This document shows positions 12,402 through 23,971 of a DNA stretch of 64,000 bases, piece by piece (within the stretch, counting starts at the first letter, position 1; each line of letters begins with the position of its first letter). Both the position numbers and the translations under genes were made by a program. The notes below the pieces were generated by a model, which saw only the letters and a list, made by a program, of their open reading frames with translations, did no database searches and was not told where the DNA came from. Source of the stretch: Chionis minor (taxonomy: Eukaryota; Chordata; Aves; Charadriiformes; Chionididae); contig VZSF01011152.1 in the NCBI GenBank assembly GCA_013398295.1, positions 62,001 through 126,000 of the forward strand. The letters run 5' to 3'.

Positions 12402-12906
12402 GTCACAGAATGCTAGAAGAATTTAGGTTGGAAGGGGTCTCTGGAGCTCATCTGGAGCTCACCCCCAGCTCAGAGAAGGACTAGAGTCAAAGTTGTCAGG
12501 GCCTTGTGAAGTTGAGTTTTGAATGTTTCCAAGGATGAAGGTCCCTCAACTTCTCTGAGCTCCCATGACAGTGCTGCACAGCCCCTCATGGTGAGGAGTT
12601 TTTTTCCTTATACTGAATCAGTTTCCCTTGTTGCAACTCTCACCATTGCCTCTTGTCCTTTCACTACACAACTCTGAGGATATGCTGGCTGCATCTTCTC
12701 CACAATTCTCCTTAAGAGAATGAACAACTGCAGCTAAATCACCCCTTAGCTTCCTTTTCTCCAGGCCAAACACATCCACTTCTCATAGCCTCCTCCCATA
12801 AGCCATATCCATCTCTATTTTAGTAGTCCCCCACCCTGCTTTCTCCAGTTTGTTGATCTCTGTCTTGCACCAAGGACCCCAAAACTGAACAGTGTATTCC
12901 AGATTT
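12402..12906 (-). mobile_element. CR1 LINE, 3' fragment (about 505 bp), older copy
   Basis: The minus-strand CR1 3' region begins 'tcacagaatgctagaag' (terminal end) and continues through 'aggttggaaggggtctctgg', 'cctcatggtgaggag', 'ttgcctcttgtcctttcac', 'agcttccttttctccagg' to 'gaccccaaaactgaacag'. It has small insertions and many substitutions. The 3' octamer has decayed to one unit. 5'-truncated near 12906. Confidence 0.88.
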
Positions 12907-13321
12907 ATCCGTCTTCTTCCCTAGCATGAATGTAAAACCTCAGAAGTTCAGTGTTTGGAATCGTAACTTGTTTTGGTATTGCATTTGTAGAGCACTCAAC
13001 ACCATGGGGCTCTGGACCTACATGGGCTTTGTCTAAAAAGGGAAGAGGTGTAGGATAAAGAGTTTATGGTCTTCAAGCCTGGAAGTGTTTAACATCATGC
13101 AAGAAAAGCATACAGACAAGTGCCTTCAGGACTAGGGCATCAGACAAGCAAAACAAGACTGAGACTCTTAGAAGAAGCTTTGATAAAAGAAGAAAATAGA
13201 AAGTCATTAAGATATCCAAATTGTGGAAGGTTTTTAAAACATCAAAACCATGTCCACGTGCTGACATCTGTCAAGAGCACAGAGGCTGTAAGTTAAAACC
13301 TGTAAAGTTAATCAAGCATGT
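12907..13321. other. Unique DNA
   Basis: No gene recognised. Confidence 0.4.
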
Positions 13322-13368
13322 CTTTTCTGTAGGCAGAGACAGTGTGACCCCCTTTTCTGTAGGCAGAA
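13322..13368 (+). repeat. Direct duplication containing a splice-acceptor-like motif
   Basis: 'cttttctgtaggcaga' occurs twice, at about 13322 and 13352, 30 bp apart. Each copy has the form of a 3' splice site (pyrimidine tract then TAG|GCAG). The second is the acceptor proposed for the exon at 13363. The duplication would give two competing acceptors 30 bp (ten codons) apart. Confidence 0.6.
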
Positions 13369-13758
13369 GATGAGTGACCTTGGCCTCCCTGCTGAACACC
13401 AGGCTCATCACTGTGTGCATTTTCCTTCTGCTGAAAGATCCCATTTCTCAGCCAGACAGAGGAGACTCAGTGCTCCATCTGCAGACGTGGGGGGACCAGG
13501 TGCGTGGTCCAAGCTGCAGCTGAGCCCTTCAGCCAAACTGGAGAATTCAGAAGTGAATCAGATCTTCATGGTCAGCTCAGGGGAGGTAAGAGGTACCTAA
13601 GGAGAGCAGATCCTGCTCAGGAACCTCCTCACCTAGCTGAGGGCCTGGGGAGGAGCTGGACTCCACCTAAGCATCTCCTTCTGCAGGCTGTCAACAGTGG
13701 AACATTTGTTTATAGTTACTGCCTAGAACCTGCCTTCACAGAAGGGATATGCATGTAG
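13363..13758 (+). CDS. Candidate two-exon small gene, unidentified
   Basis: This is a predicted spliced frame, not a recognised gene. Exon 1 (13363-13585) follows a pyrimidine-rich acceptor 'ccccttttctgtag' and opens at ATG 13370. It stays open for 72 codons to a donor of the form GAG|gtaaga at 13586. A 101-bp intron follows (13586-13686), with a branch-like 'cacctaag' and acceptor 'ctccttctgcag'. Exon 2 joins in phase 0 and runs 23 codons to TAG at 13756-13758, giving about 95 residues. An AATAAA lies at 13925. The region is GC-richer than its surroundings. The protein is Ser-, Ala- and His-rich at its start and has no motif, signal peptide or membrane segment I recognise. A chance alignment of splice-like motifs, or a non-coding transcript, are real alternatives. 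Confidence 0.28.
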
Positions 13759-13924
13759 GAATTACATTCTTTTCTTTTGTTCCAATCCAGTTATTTGACC
13801 GTGGTAAGAAGCCGCACAAAAAGAAAATTGTATAACATGTTTCTGTGGTACTATGATTTTCTTTTTTTTTTTAATAATATGGTTCAACATCTCTTACCCT
13901 TAAAATCAGCCCTTTTTTCTCCCT

Positions 13925-13930
13925 AATAAA
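13925..13930 (+). promoter_or_regulatory. Possible polyadenylation signal AATAAA
   Basis: A canonical hexamer 167 bp past the stop of the candidate two-exon frame. The hexamer is common by chance in AT-rich DNA. Confidence 0.2.
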
Positions 13931-15922
13931 AGTAGCCCGCTAAGAAAAAATGTAAATAGAGTAGGTGACAATGAAATAGGATCAGTCTAAACTGTCTGAT
14001 TATGACTGATAGAATGTACTTTGGAAAGGTTCATTTTGTTCTACAGTGTGAGATGAAAAATAGTTGTCATCACTCTCCTGCAAATCAGCCACTAGAATTT
14101 CTATTTCATAAGGATGCAATTATTTTGAGATGTTAAGTCCCCTCTAAAATATGCTTGAACTTACTGAAGGGCCATTCAAATTTCTCAACCTTACATCACA
14201 GAGTTCTTGATTTTTCTGCCTTTTGGTTTCAGCTAATCTGACCTCAAGTTTCATTTAAATGTCAGATTAAAATTGGAGCTCCACAATGGCTAAATTCTGA
14301 CCACCGACTTTGATGTGAAGCGATATGGCTAGGCTGATATGATCCATACTCATAAGCATATTTTAGCTTTTTAAGTATCCAGGAAAGTAGATAGCTTTGT
14401 CTTGAAAGACTAGATGACAGTCGTCTAGCTCAGAAAAGAAAGAAGCTGCAGAGAGCAGCATCTTTGACAGAGTATTTCCTCATCTGTGAGGCAGCGTAAT
14501 TTGACTCATTTTATACTCAGTATGCTTGTATCAGTTTAGTTTGCAAGTCTTCACAGGTTAATCACGCTACTGCCATGAAAATCTCCCAGCAGACATCCCA
14601 CAAATGAAGACAGTGTGCCATGTTACAATGACAATTTTTAAAAGTGACTAAAAACGTACTCATCTGAGAAAGAAGGATAGATATTGCCTTTATAGCAAAG
14701 GGTAGCTTAGCTGCTCAGCCAGCACATAAGAAGTCCTGGCAGGTAGACCTTATGATCAAAGTGTCTTTCTAATTGTATGTGCTGACACGTTCGACTTCTC
14801 AGCTCATTTTTAATTCCAGTTCTTTGTTTCTAGTCTAGGTTTTAGATACTAGCAGTCAACAGTGGGAACTGTGTGGTCAGCCCTCATGTAGAAAGTCACA
14901 GGTGAGATCTCCCAAATACAGGGTTTTAAAAATCATGGTATTTAGAAGATAACACTTGGAGGCCCTGATTGTTTCTGCTAGGAGCCTTCTGTCTTTTAAC
15001 CTTCAGGATTTACATGCTAAAGTTTATCACTGAAACAAAAAGGCTCTTTTCTGCCAGTTAGCGTAGGTCTGTGTGCATTCACACAAAACTAGAAATTTTC
15101 TTTTTTGACTTTCAAAAAAATAAATTCAATAGCCCCAAATATCAAATGAAGGGGGAAAAAAAGGCAATGTAATGATTCCCATGGACCTTTACAGTACTTT
15201 CTGTAACAGATTATCAAGGAACGCCTATGATATAGCTGTCGAAACATAGGGTTTCTGGATCTGATTCAACTCCAGAAGCTGGCAGACTAGAAGTCTGCCA
15301 CCAGAAATTATGTTCAATGTCATCCTATTATTCTTTTTCCCGAGGACGTGTAGCCTAGATTCTTCAAAACAAAAATGTCCTTTCATGTGGTTTTCTCTTA
15401 CCATGTTTGACTGTGTCCATAAGTGAAGTTATCACCTTGCACACAATGTGTCTTCAAAGCAGACAATAAAACTGTGCCCTCCCTCCTGCAGTACAGCTGA
15501 GATGCTCAGATAACCTTGCACCTCAGCTTCTGTCAGCTCCAAATACTGCCATCGGCACTACTCACAAAAAGAAAAAAATCAAACGGTCAGAAACTGCTGG
15601 CTTCTGACTCTCTGTTCTCATCGCAGGCTGCTCTCATTTTTATACTCAGTGCCAAGGTAAATGTTTGTCATGGGATTTTCCCTCAAAAAACCGTGCTGAT
15701 TGTGTTCACTTCTAGCGTAAGAGTTTCCCAGCTGTGTGTCACAACTCACTGCACAACAGGGACCTCTGTGACCAAATGTGGGTAGGGAAACCTACTCAGC
15801 CTGGATTTTCCACTGTACACCTCATTCCTTAATAGGGGCAAAAGAGAAGGAACATACAGCCACTGGAATCCAGGGCTGCTGATAGCTGCCAGCTGTATAA
15901 CGTAAGTCAGTAAGGGCTCCAT
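13931..15922. other. Unique AT-rich DNA
   Basis: No gene recognised. It contains a perfect short hairpin at 15280-15300, listed separately. Confidence 0.4.
15280..15300. repeat. Perfect 9-bp inverted repeat, 3-base loop
   Basis: TGGCAGACT, loop AGA, then AGTCTGCCA. The 9-bp stem is perfect, but the flanks do not extend the pairing, so it is too short for a microRNA precursor. Confidence 0.8.
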
Positions 15923-15990
15923 ATCATAGGATCATAGAATCATAGAATCATTTTGGTTGGAAAAGACCTTTAAGATCTTCAAGTCCAACA
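15923..15990 (-). mobile_element. CR1 LINE, 3'-terminal fragment
   Basis: It begins with octamer repeats in reverse (ATCATAGGATCATAGAATCA) and continues 'ttttggttggaaaagacctt', 'taagatcttcaagtccaac'. The similarity stops at about 15990. Its end sequence is of the same type as the copy at 641, which differs from the 2143 type. Confidence 0.88.
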
Positions 15991-17061
15991 CACGGGTTTG
16001 CATTACAAAAGGTCACACCAACAGCCTCATCTTTTGGGCATTCAAAGGCATTAATTAGCACACTGAGGTGAGTGGAACTTAGTGTTCATAGCATTAAAAT
16101 CACCTTTGCTCATTTTGCCATATTTTCCTAGCTGGCCAGGACATAAGCTCTGACTGTTCTCATCAAACTTAACAATGTACTGACGCAAATTGTTCCTGAT
16201 GTTCTCAATGGAAAGCTCACCTATACACAAAGATTTTGCCAAGTACTCACTTGATACCCAAATGAAATTATCATTGTCACCTAATCCCATAAATTAACCA
16301 AAAATACTCTCATGTAAGTGTGCCCTCCTCCGCACCCCATCATACTGTACTCCCCTTCTTCCTCTTAATCACTTATGCACTATATACACACATTTCGGTG
16401 ACCTCTTCACCTTAAATTTATGTATGAATGTATTTTTCCCATACCTCACACCATTTGGAGTTGAGGAGACTGTACTCACTTTGAGTAACCCTCTGGAGTG
16501 CAAGGCTACAGAGAAGTGACAGTTTGCTATCTTGGGTTGGTGTTGTGTGTGTTTCCCAGCCAAAGCACCAGAACAATAATGGCAAACTCCAATTTGCCTC
16601 CTAAATTCTATTTCCTCATTTACTCCTCTCAAAAAAAAATTTTAAAAAAAAAAGGAAAAGAAACCCCCCAAAAACAAAGACATGGGGTGAATGCTGAAAA
16701 ATAGATTTGCCTCTGCCTTGCCATCTGGGTTGTAGGTATTTTTGGCTGCCATCTGTTTATGTGAGCCTTGAAGCTTATCCTTGTTTACTGCATTGAAGCA
16801 CAGCTGGAGCATATCAACTCTCATTGCTGTTCCTGTGGTAAATTCTTCTCCAACTTTCAACTCCCTTTTGGTGCCCCTGGCTTGGCACCCAGCTCTGATA
16901 TCACATTTTTTTCTTGTCAACAAGTTTTAGAACATTAATTCTGTACAACTCACAGACATCCAACTTTCATCCTTCCAGTATGGTCTGGTGTCATGGAATT
17001 TGTTTTGTGCATGGATTGTGCAATGATCCCCCAAAAGTCAATTTAACACCATCCTGTATTA
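15991..17061. other. Unique DNA with an A-rich tract
   Basis: No gene recognised. An A-rich tract at 16630-16680 may mark the tail of an unrecognised retroposed sequence. Confidence 0.4.
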
Positions 17062-17404
17062 GTGATTCGCAATAATATGGATCAGATGCTGTCTCAACGC
17101 TGGACCTTGACAGGCTGGAGAAATGTGCTGGATAAACAAGGAGAAATGCAAAGTCCTCCAGCTGGAGAGGAACCAACCATGCACCAATATATGCTAGGGG
17201 TTGCTCAGCTGAAAAGCAGCTTGGTGGAAAAGGGCTGGGGGTTCTTAGTGGACACCAGGTTGAATATGAGCCAGCAATATGTCCTTGAATCAAAGGTGTC
17301 CTCAGCTACCTTAAAGTATTGCCAGTAGTTAAGAGGGGTGATCCTTCCACTTTATTCAGCACCGATGAGGCCACACCTGGAGTACTGTGTCCAGTTCTGG
17401 GCTC
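17062..17404 (+). mobile_element. CR1 LINE fragment: end of ORF2 and start of 3' region
   Basis: The plus-strand translation (about 17160-17325) includes MHQYMLGVAQLKSSLVEKGW and VDTRLNMSQQ, the conserved segment near the C-terminus of the CR1 ORF2 protein. It is followed by 'gaggccacacctggagtact', the start of the 3' segment. It ends abruptly at 17404 with no 3' tail, so it is truncated at both ends. Stops and frame changes make it a dead copy. Confidence 0.85.
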
Positions 17405-19161
17405 CAGAAATTGAATTATAATTTTGTTTTTTGTCAGCAATGCAATTAATTTCCAAATAGCTCAGCCAAGGATAAATTCAGGCTGTGGAAATAGAAAATA
17501 ACTGGTCAAGCTTGAAGAGAAAGGGAGTGAAGCAGCAACAGGTCTTTTGTGTTTGATGGCTTGTACAGAACCAGGCACCTTGGGTAGGTGGAGCATTTGC
17601 CAAGAAAAGGACAAAACCAAGAAACAACATGGAGGTGAAGAACCCACAGGAGGTAATGTCTGAAAGGGGAGCTCAACATTGTTTTGAAGCTGTGTTTGAA
17701 ATACTAAACGTTTAGGAATGTGCTGTCATAAAGCCAGTTTCAACACAGCTCTGAATTATTGACGTTGTATTACTAAATTACTAGCAGTGTAGTCTTTACT
17801 TTTTGATATTTTGTTCTGTAAGATTTTGGTGTCTGGTTTTTACCATTAGGAGAATTAGTTTTGTGAAATTTGGAAGAGATAACATGCTGTTAGTTGTATT
17901 TGACTGTGGAGCTATTGTCAAAAGGGCATTAGAAAAGGGAAACACGCAGGTTTGGAATAAATTCTAGTACGACGTCCTGCTGCTCTCTTTCAGAATAACT
18001 ATCTCAACATTGCTTTTGAAAGATTTTGGCTTTTCAGTTACAAAAATAAAGATAGTATTTAAACTGAATTTTTGAGACCCTGTCGTAATCCTTCACATGC
18101 TTATTCCTCGCTTCAGGATTCCTGCTGGGATGGCAAATCACAAAATACTCCATTTTTTAACCCTTGGTAAAGCTATTTGATACATCACTGGAAATCAAGA
18201 TAGAGTTGCCCAATGCACAGAGAAGGCAGCAGTCACAGAGCAACTGTACCGTAACAACTTCTGGAGTCTCTTGGCAATGTTCTTACCGAAATGCTACTTA
18301 GTGGCCAAGATCTCAATGCTTTTATCTATTCCCTCTATAATTACCTAAAAGCAGGACAAAGCCCTGCAGCCAAAGCAGTATGTATAAGACAGAAGTAAGT
18401 TAGCATTTAAAGTTTAGCGGAACAATTCCAGAATTTCACAAACTACTTGTTCCAAATTCCTGACCTCCATATGTTTACGTATTTTCTGTTAGTGAGACTT
18501 GGGCTTTCTTAATATCAATGATCTGTTGCATTATTATAACAGTCTCCCAGAGTAGCTATGACACATCCCGATCTGGGACTAGAGAAAAACAATTAAAAAG
18601 ATTTCCAGTCTAAGTAGTCCACATCTAAATAATCTAAGTGTTATTAAATGCTGCAGACCTTATCAAGGTCTGTGTGTAGGAATCTACTGACTATGCACAA
18701 ATCTGCTTTCATCCACTTTCAGCTCGTTCTCTTACAAAGCCCTGAAGATTTAAGTTATTTTAGCTAGTTATTTTAATTTGGTCTTAAATCTGTGATGAAG
18801 TTTGATTCAAGAAGACTCCTGCATTGCAGAGTAATCCTTAAGAGATTAAAGGCCAGCAAAATATGTATTTTTTTGAGCAATATGGTGTCTAAGGATGTCA
18901 TGGCAGTTACAGCTGCTGTAGATTTAGCTGAAGAACTCAGTGAATGGCAGATATTACTGAAACTGGATTCCAAAAACATGTTACCTTGAAGATGTGAGTA
19001 TTAAATTTTACTCAGCAGAAGGGAAGGTAACCAGCCTGAGGCAGCCTGTAAGTACATGTGATGCGTGTGACGACTCTCACAACTTCTGATCAGGTTTTGG
19101 CTAACACAGGGCTCATGCTAAGGCCTGATGTGTGATGGGAGCCACACCATTAGGTCAAAGT
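17405..19161. other. Unique AT-rich DNA
   Basis: No gene or known repeat recognised. Confidence 0.4.
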
Positions 19162-21255
19162 GAGAGCAGCACGTAGACAGGACACGGCACCCAGGAAGGA
19201 CTGAAGATCGTTATGCAGCCATTATCACCCGTAGCTTGCTGTCTCCTGTAGCCATCATCCTTGCGTATTGCTTCCTTGGCAGTTTCTTCAGAATCCACCA
19301 ACTCGTGGAAAAGGTATAGACCAAATTTCTGAGTTGGAAGGTAAAATGATGTCAGCTGATCCAAAAGGCTTTTCAAGCAGACCCAACAGCAGCTGGACTG
19401 CTGAGGCTTTCATGCGTCCCAGTGTGATACAAGGGAGACTCACACCCTGACAGAGGAGGAAGAATGAGCGCTCTCACTGTCAGTCAGGGAACTATTTTGC
19501 TCGCAGATGTGCGAGTTGCAAGTTAAGAGTTGCCATTTTTGAATTAGAGACCTTGTGAGTTAGAAACCTCATGAATTAAGTGATAAATTAGGGAATTCAC
19601 GTGTTAGACTAGCCTGTAGAAAGGGGACTGAGCCTTTGTTTGATGTGCGTATTTGTTTTCTTTCCAAATGAGCTCATAAAATGAAGTTTAATTTCCAGAA
19701 TATATTGTCCTGTAAGTTTGAGAGATCCAAACAGACCATGACATATGTATTATAGGGGTCACATGCTTAAAATTAAATCCTAAATTTAACACACCGGTTT
19801 ATGTGTTACTGTAAATTTGGGCAGCCTTATCACTTGTTAATACTTAGAACCGGTACACCACGACTTTATGCAAAGCTACTGCAGTTTACAACCTGCATAT
19901 AAACTATATTTAATAAGAAAGAAGGAAATCTGCAGACAACTGTACCTCAGGATGTATGCAGACCTCTGCATATGCCCAATTATTCATAGCAGATATATTT
20001 TACCTAAATAAGGATTCAGAAAATTATTAATAAACCCCCAAGATTTATATAGTGTGTTGTGCAACGTTGAAAATAGCTCTTGGAAAATATTTATGGAGCA
20101 CTGAGGAAGAAATTAATTTTATTTTTCAGGACTTAAAAGGAATCAGAGCTGTGAATCTTCGTAGGAGAGTGTGCAGGAACTGCTTACGAATTGCTAAAAC
20201 ATTATGCATGAGAAACATTAATTTAAATAATTCTATTTGGGCATATATTTTTTTAAATATTTCTTGATCTGAATTCTTCTCTAGAGGTGCAGTCTCATAT
20301 GATTTAAGACAATTCTTTTCCCTCATCCATCCAGGGAAATCTCTGGGCAATCCCATGTTTTGTCACGAGTTGGCGTCATACACCATCTCATCTCATGACT
20401 TGCCATCAGCAGGATGATGCTGAACCATCACTGCTCACTGACTGATGTGTGCTGTGGCCCTTCTGGCCTAACCCATGAAAGATGAGAGGGACACAAACCA
20501 CACAACTCTTTAGATCAGAACATCACTGGTTTGCACCAGCAGCAGCCAAGGCCAGGGCTATGGTGGCTTTATCACTTAGAATGATGGCTTTCAGATGCTT
20601 TGTGCCCCGCTTTGGGCTGTCTGAGCAAGAAAGACCTCTGTGGTCTCCCCAAGCTGTCCACAAAATGTGCTGTCCCTTCTGCTTTTCTTATTCCCTATTG
20701 CTGCTATTTAGGTTATATAGGATGGGGAGCCCTGGTACTTCATTTCCTCTCATTACAAACAAATTAGCTCTCAATTGGCAGGTTAACCTTCCTTGGTTAC
20801 ATGGTCTGTGGGGAGAAATGGGATCTTCCAGTGATGCATCTGAGCACTGAAATTAGCCTCCTTCTTTGAGGCACCTTTTCCATAAAGGAAATTATAAGAA
20901 TTTCCCTTTAACTTGTCAAGGTTAGGAAGTTCCATAAAGTTAGGCAATTCGGTGCCTTGTATATATTAAAAATGTGGTGTTGATTTTTTCATTTTCTGCT
21001 TCATTTTTTGATTCAAGCCTTTCTGCTTGAGACAACAGAAAAAGTGTTCTGATGCACCTTGTGATTTGGCTGTTTAACAACATGTCCTCTCTCTGGGAGT
21101 CTTGTCTCCAAAATAATGTTCCAAATTAGTACCCCAGAACTTCAGAAAAACTATCTCCAAAGAGATAGTCATTTAATGTAAATTACCCAGTGCTAGCTGC
21201 ACCATTTTCAAGGTAGCCTCTTCATACGCAATCAGTGGGCCAGTCACCGTCGGAA
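19162..21255. repeat. Copy 1 of a 2,094-bp direct duplication abutting an N
   Basis: The block 19162-21255 recurs at 21257-23350 with a constant offset of 2,095. I saw no mismatch in the stretches compared, and four separate open frames inside it translate identically in both copies. It begins 'gagagcagcacgtagacagg' and ends 'gccagtcaccgtcggaa'. The content is otherwise unique AT-rich DNA with no recognised gene; its longest frame is 122 aa (20482-20850) and unidentified. Because the two copies meet exactly at the N, this is probably an overlap of two contig ends and not a real tandem duplication. Confidence 0.95.
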
Positions 21256-21256
21256 N
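21256..21256. other. Single N: scaffold join
   Basis: One ambiguous base separates the two identical 2,094-bp blocks. Contig A would end at 21255 and contig B begin at 21257. Confidence 0.9.
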
Positions 21257-23350
21257 GAGAGCAGCACGTAGACAGGACACGGCACCCAGGAAGGACTGAA
21301 GATCGTTATGCAGCCATTATCACCCGTAGCTTGCTGTCTCCTGTAGCCATCATCCTTGCGTATTGCTTCCTTGGCAGTTTCTTCAGAATCCACCAACTCG
21401 TGGAAAAGGTATAGACCAAATTTCTGAGTTGGAAGGTAAAATGATGTCAGCTGATCCAAAAGGCTTTTCAAGCAGACCCAACAGCAGCTGGACTGCTGAG
21501 GCTTTCATGCGTCCCAGTGTGATACAAGGGAGACTCACACCCTGACAGAGGAGGAAGAATGAGCGCTCTCACTGTCAGTCAGGGAACTATTTTGCTCGCA
21601 GATGTGCGAGTTGCAAGTTAAGAGTTGCCATTTTTGAATTAGAGACCTTGTGAGTTAGAAACCTCATGAATTAAGTGATAAATTAGGGAATTCACGTGTT
21701 AGACTAGCCTGTAGAAAGGGGACTGAGCCTTTGTTTGATGTGCGTATTTGTTTTCTTTCCAAATGAGCTCATAAAATGAAGTTTAATTTCCAGAATATAT
21801 TGTCCTGTAAGTTTGAGAGATCCAAACAGACCATGACATATGTATTATAGGGGTCACATGCTTAAAATTAAATCCTAAATTTAACACACCGGTTTATGTG
21901 TTACTGTAAATTTGGGCAGCCTTATCACTTGTTAATACTTAGAACCGGTACACCACGACTTTATGCAAAGCTACTGCAGTTTACAACCTGCATATAAACT
22001 ATATTTAATAAGAAAGAAGGAAATCTGCAGACAACTGTACCTCAGGATGTATGCAGACCTCTGCATATGCCCAATTATTCATAGCAGATATATTTTACCT
22101 AAATAAGGATTCAGAAAATTATTAATAAACCCCCAAGATTTATATAGTGTGTTGTGCAACGTTGAAAATAGCTCTTGGAAAATATTTATGGAGCACTGAG
22201 GAAGAAATTAATTTTATTTTTCAGGACTTAAAAGGAATCAGAGCTGTGAATCTTCGTAGGAGAGTGTGCAGGAACTGCTTACGAATTGCTAAAACATTAT
22301 GCATGAGAAACATTAATTTAAATAATTCTATTTGGGCATATATTTTTTTAAATATTTCTTGATCTGAATTCTTCTCTAGAGGTGCAGTCTCATATGATTT
22401 AAGACAATTCTTTTCCCTCATCCATCCAGGGAAATCTCTGGGCAATCCCATGTTTTGTCACGAGTTGGCGTCATACACCATCTCATCTCATGACTTGCCA
22501 TCAGCAGGATGATGCTGAACCATCACTGCTCACTGACTGATGTGTGCTGTGGCCCTTCTGGCCTAACCCATGAAAGATGAGAGGGACACAAACCACACAA
22601 CTCTTTAGATCAGAACATCACTGGTTTGCACCAGCAGCAGCCAAGGCCAGGGCTATGGTGGCTTTATCACTTAGAATGATGGCTTTCAGATGCTTTGTGC
22701 CCCGCTTTGGGCTGTCTGAGCAAGAAAGACCTCTGTGGTCTCCCCAAGCTGTCCACAAAATGTGCTGTCCCTTCTGCTTTTCTTATTCCCTATTGCTGCT
22801 ATTTAGGTTATATAGGATGGGGAGCCCTGGTACTTCATTTCCTCTCATTACAAACAAATTAGCTCTCAATTGGCAGGTTAACCTTCCTTGGTTACATGGT
22901 CTGTGGGGAGAAATGGGATCTTCCAGTGATGCATCTGAGCACTGAAATTAGCCTCCTTCTTTGAGGCACCTTTTCCATAAAGGAAATTATAAGAATTTCC
23001 CTTTAACTTGTCAAGGTTAGGAAGTTCCATAAAGTTAGGCAATTCGGTGCCTTGTATATATTAAAAATGTGGTGTTGATTTTTTCATTTTCTGCTTCATT
23101 TTTTGATTCAAGCCTTTCTGCTTGAGACAACAGAAAAAGTGTTCTGATGCACCTTGTGATTTGGCTGTTTAACAACATGTCCTCTCTCTGGGAGTCTTGT
23201 CTCCAAAATAATGTTCCAAATTAGTACCCCAGAACTTCAGAAAAACTATCTCCAAAGAGATAGTCATTTAATGTAAATTACCCAGTGCTAGCTGCACCAT
23301 TTTCAAGGTAGCCTCTTCATACGCAATCAGTGGGCCAGTCACCGTCGGAA
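21257..23350. repeat. Copy 2 of the 2,094-bp direct duplication
   Basis: The same sequence as 19162-21255. Here the block continues without interruption into unique sequence ('cggggtggcacaa' at 23351), as expected if this copy belongs to the next contig. Confidence 0.95.
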
Positions 23351-23971
23351 CGGGGTGGCACAATACACCTCAGCATCTGTTCTCCAGAACTCTGAACTAA
23401 GTGGATGGATAGATTTCACTGAATTAGCTTTTAAAATGTCAAAAATAAATTCAAGTTGTTACCCCTTTAAATCACTTTTTCTTATTGTTTTTTTCAGGTG
23501 CTTACTCTGCAAAGCATGCTTATGGAAAAACTGTCATCAGAGTGCAAGTAAACTTCTGTCTGCTTTACTGGTGCCTTGGAGTTCTGGAACTAATTACAGG
23601 AAAGAATGCATGTTAAGAGATTTGTCTGAAAGAGATAATGTAATTCAAACAACACCAAAATGAATTTTCTGAAAAAGGGCTGTCCTTTTCCAAAAACTGA
23701 ATTTGTGTTTACTTGGTCATGACTCAGTAAATCAGTTGAAGTATGTTTGGGTTCAATCCTATCATATAAATAGCAAACATTAAATAAACCAAATGTACAA
23801 CCCAACACAAAGTTGTTTGCAAACCTCCACAGAGGTAGGAGCTTAAGAGACCAAATGGCTCATGCATGAAGATCCAACCATCAGCTCGTTGATGGCTTCT
23901 GGAGCAGCTGAGGCATGCTGGGTGTTTCCAAGATGGGAAGACGTCACAAATAGTAGTGTATTTGGTTTATA
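23351..23971. other. Unique DNA with one exon-like segment
   Basis: No gene is recognised. The 50-bp segment 23498-23547 has a strong acceptor ('cttattgtttttttcag') and a moderate donor (CAA|gtaaac), and one frame reads AYSAKHAYGKTVIRVQ. I cannot place this in any family and treat it as a weak exon candidate. Confidence 0.25.

Noticed and set aside
20482..20850. 122-aa frame, present twice (again at 22577-22945)
   Set aside because: The second copy is part of the N-flanked duplication, so it gives no evidence of selection. The protein is unidentified.
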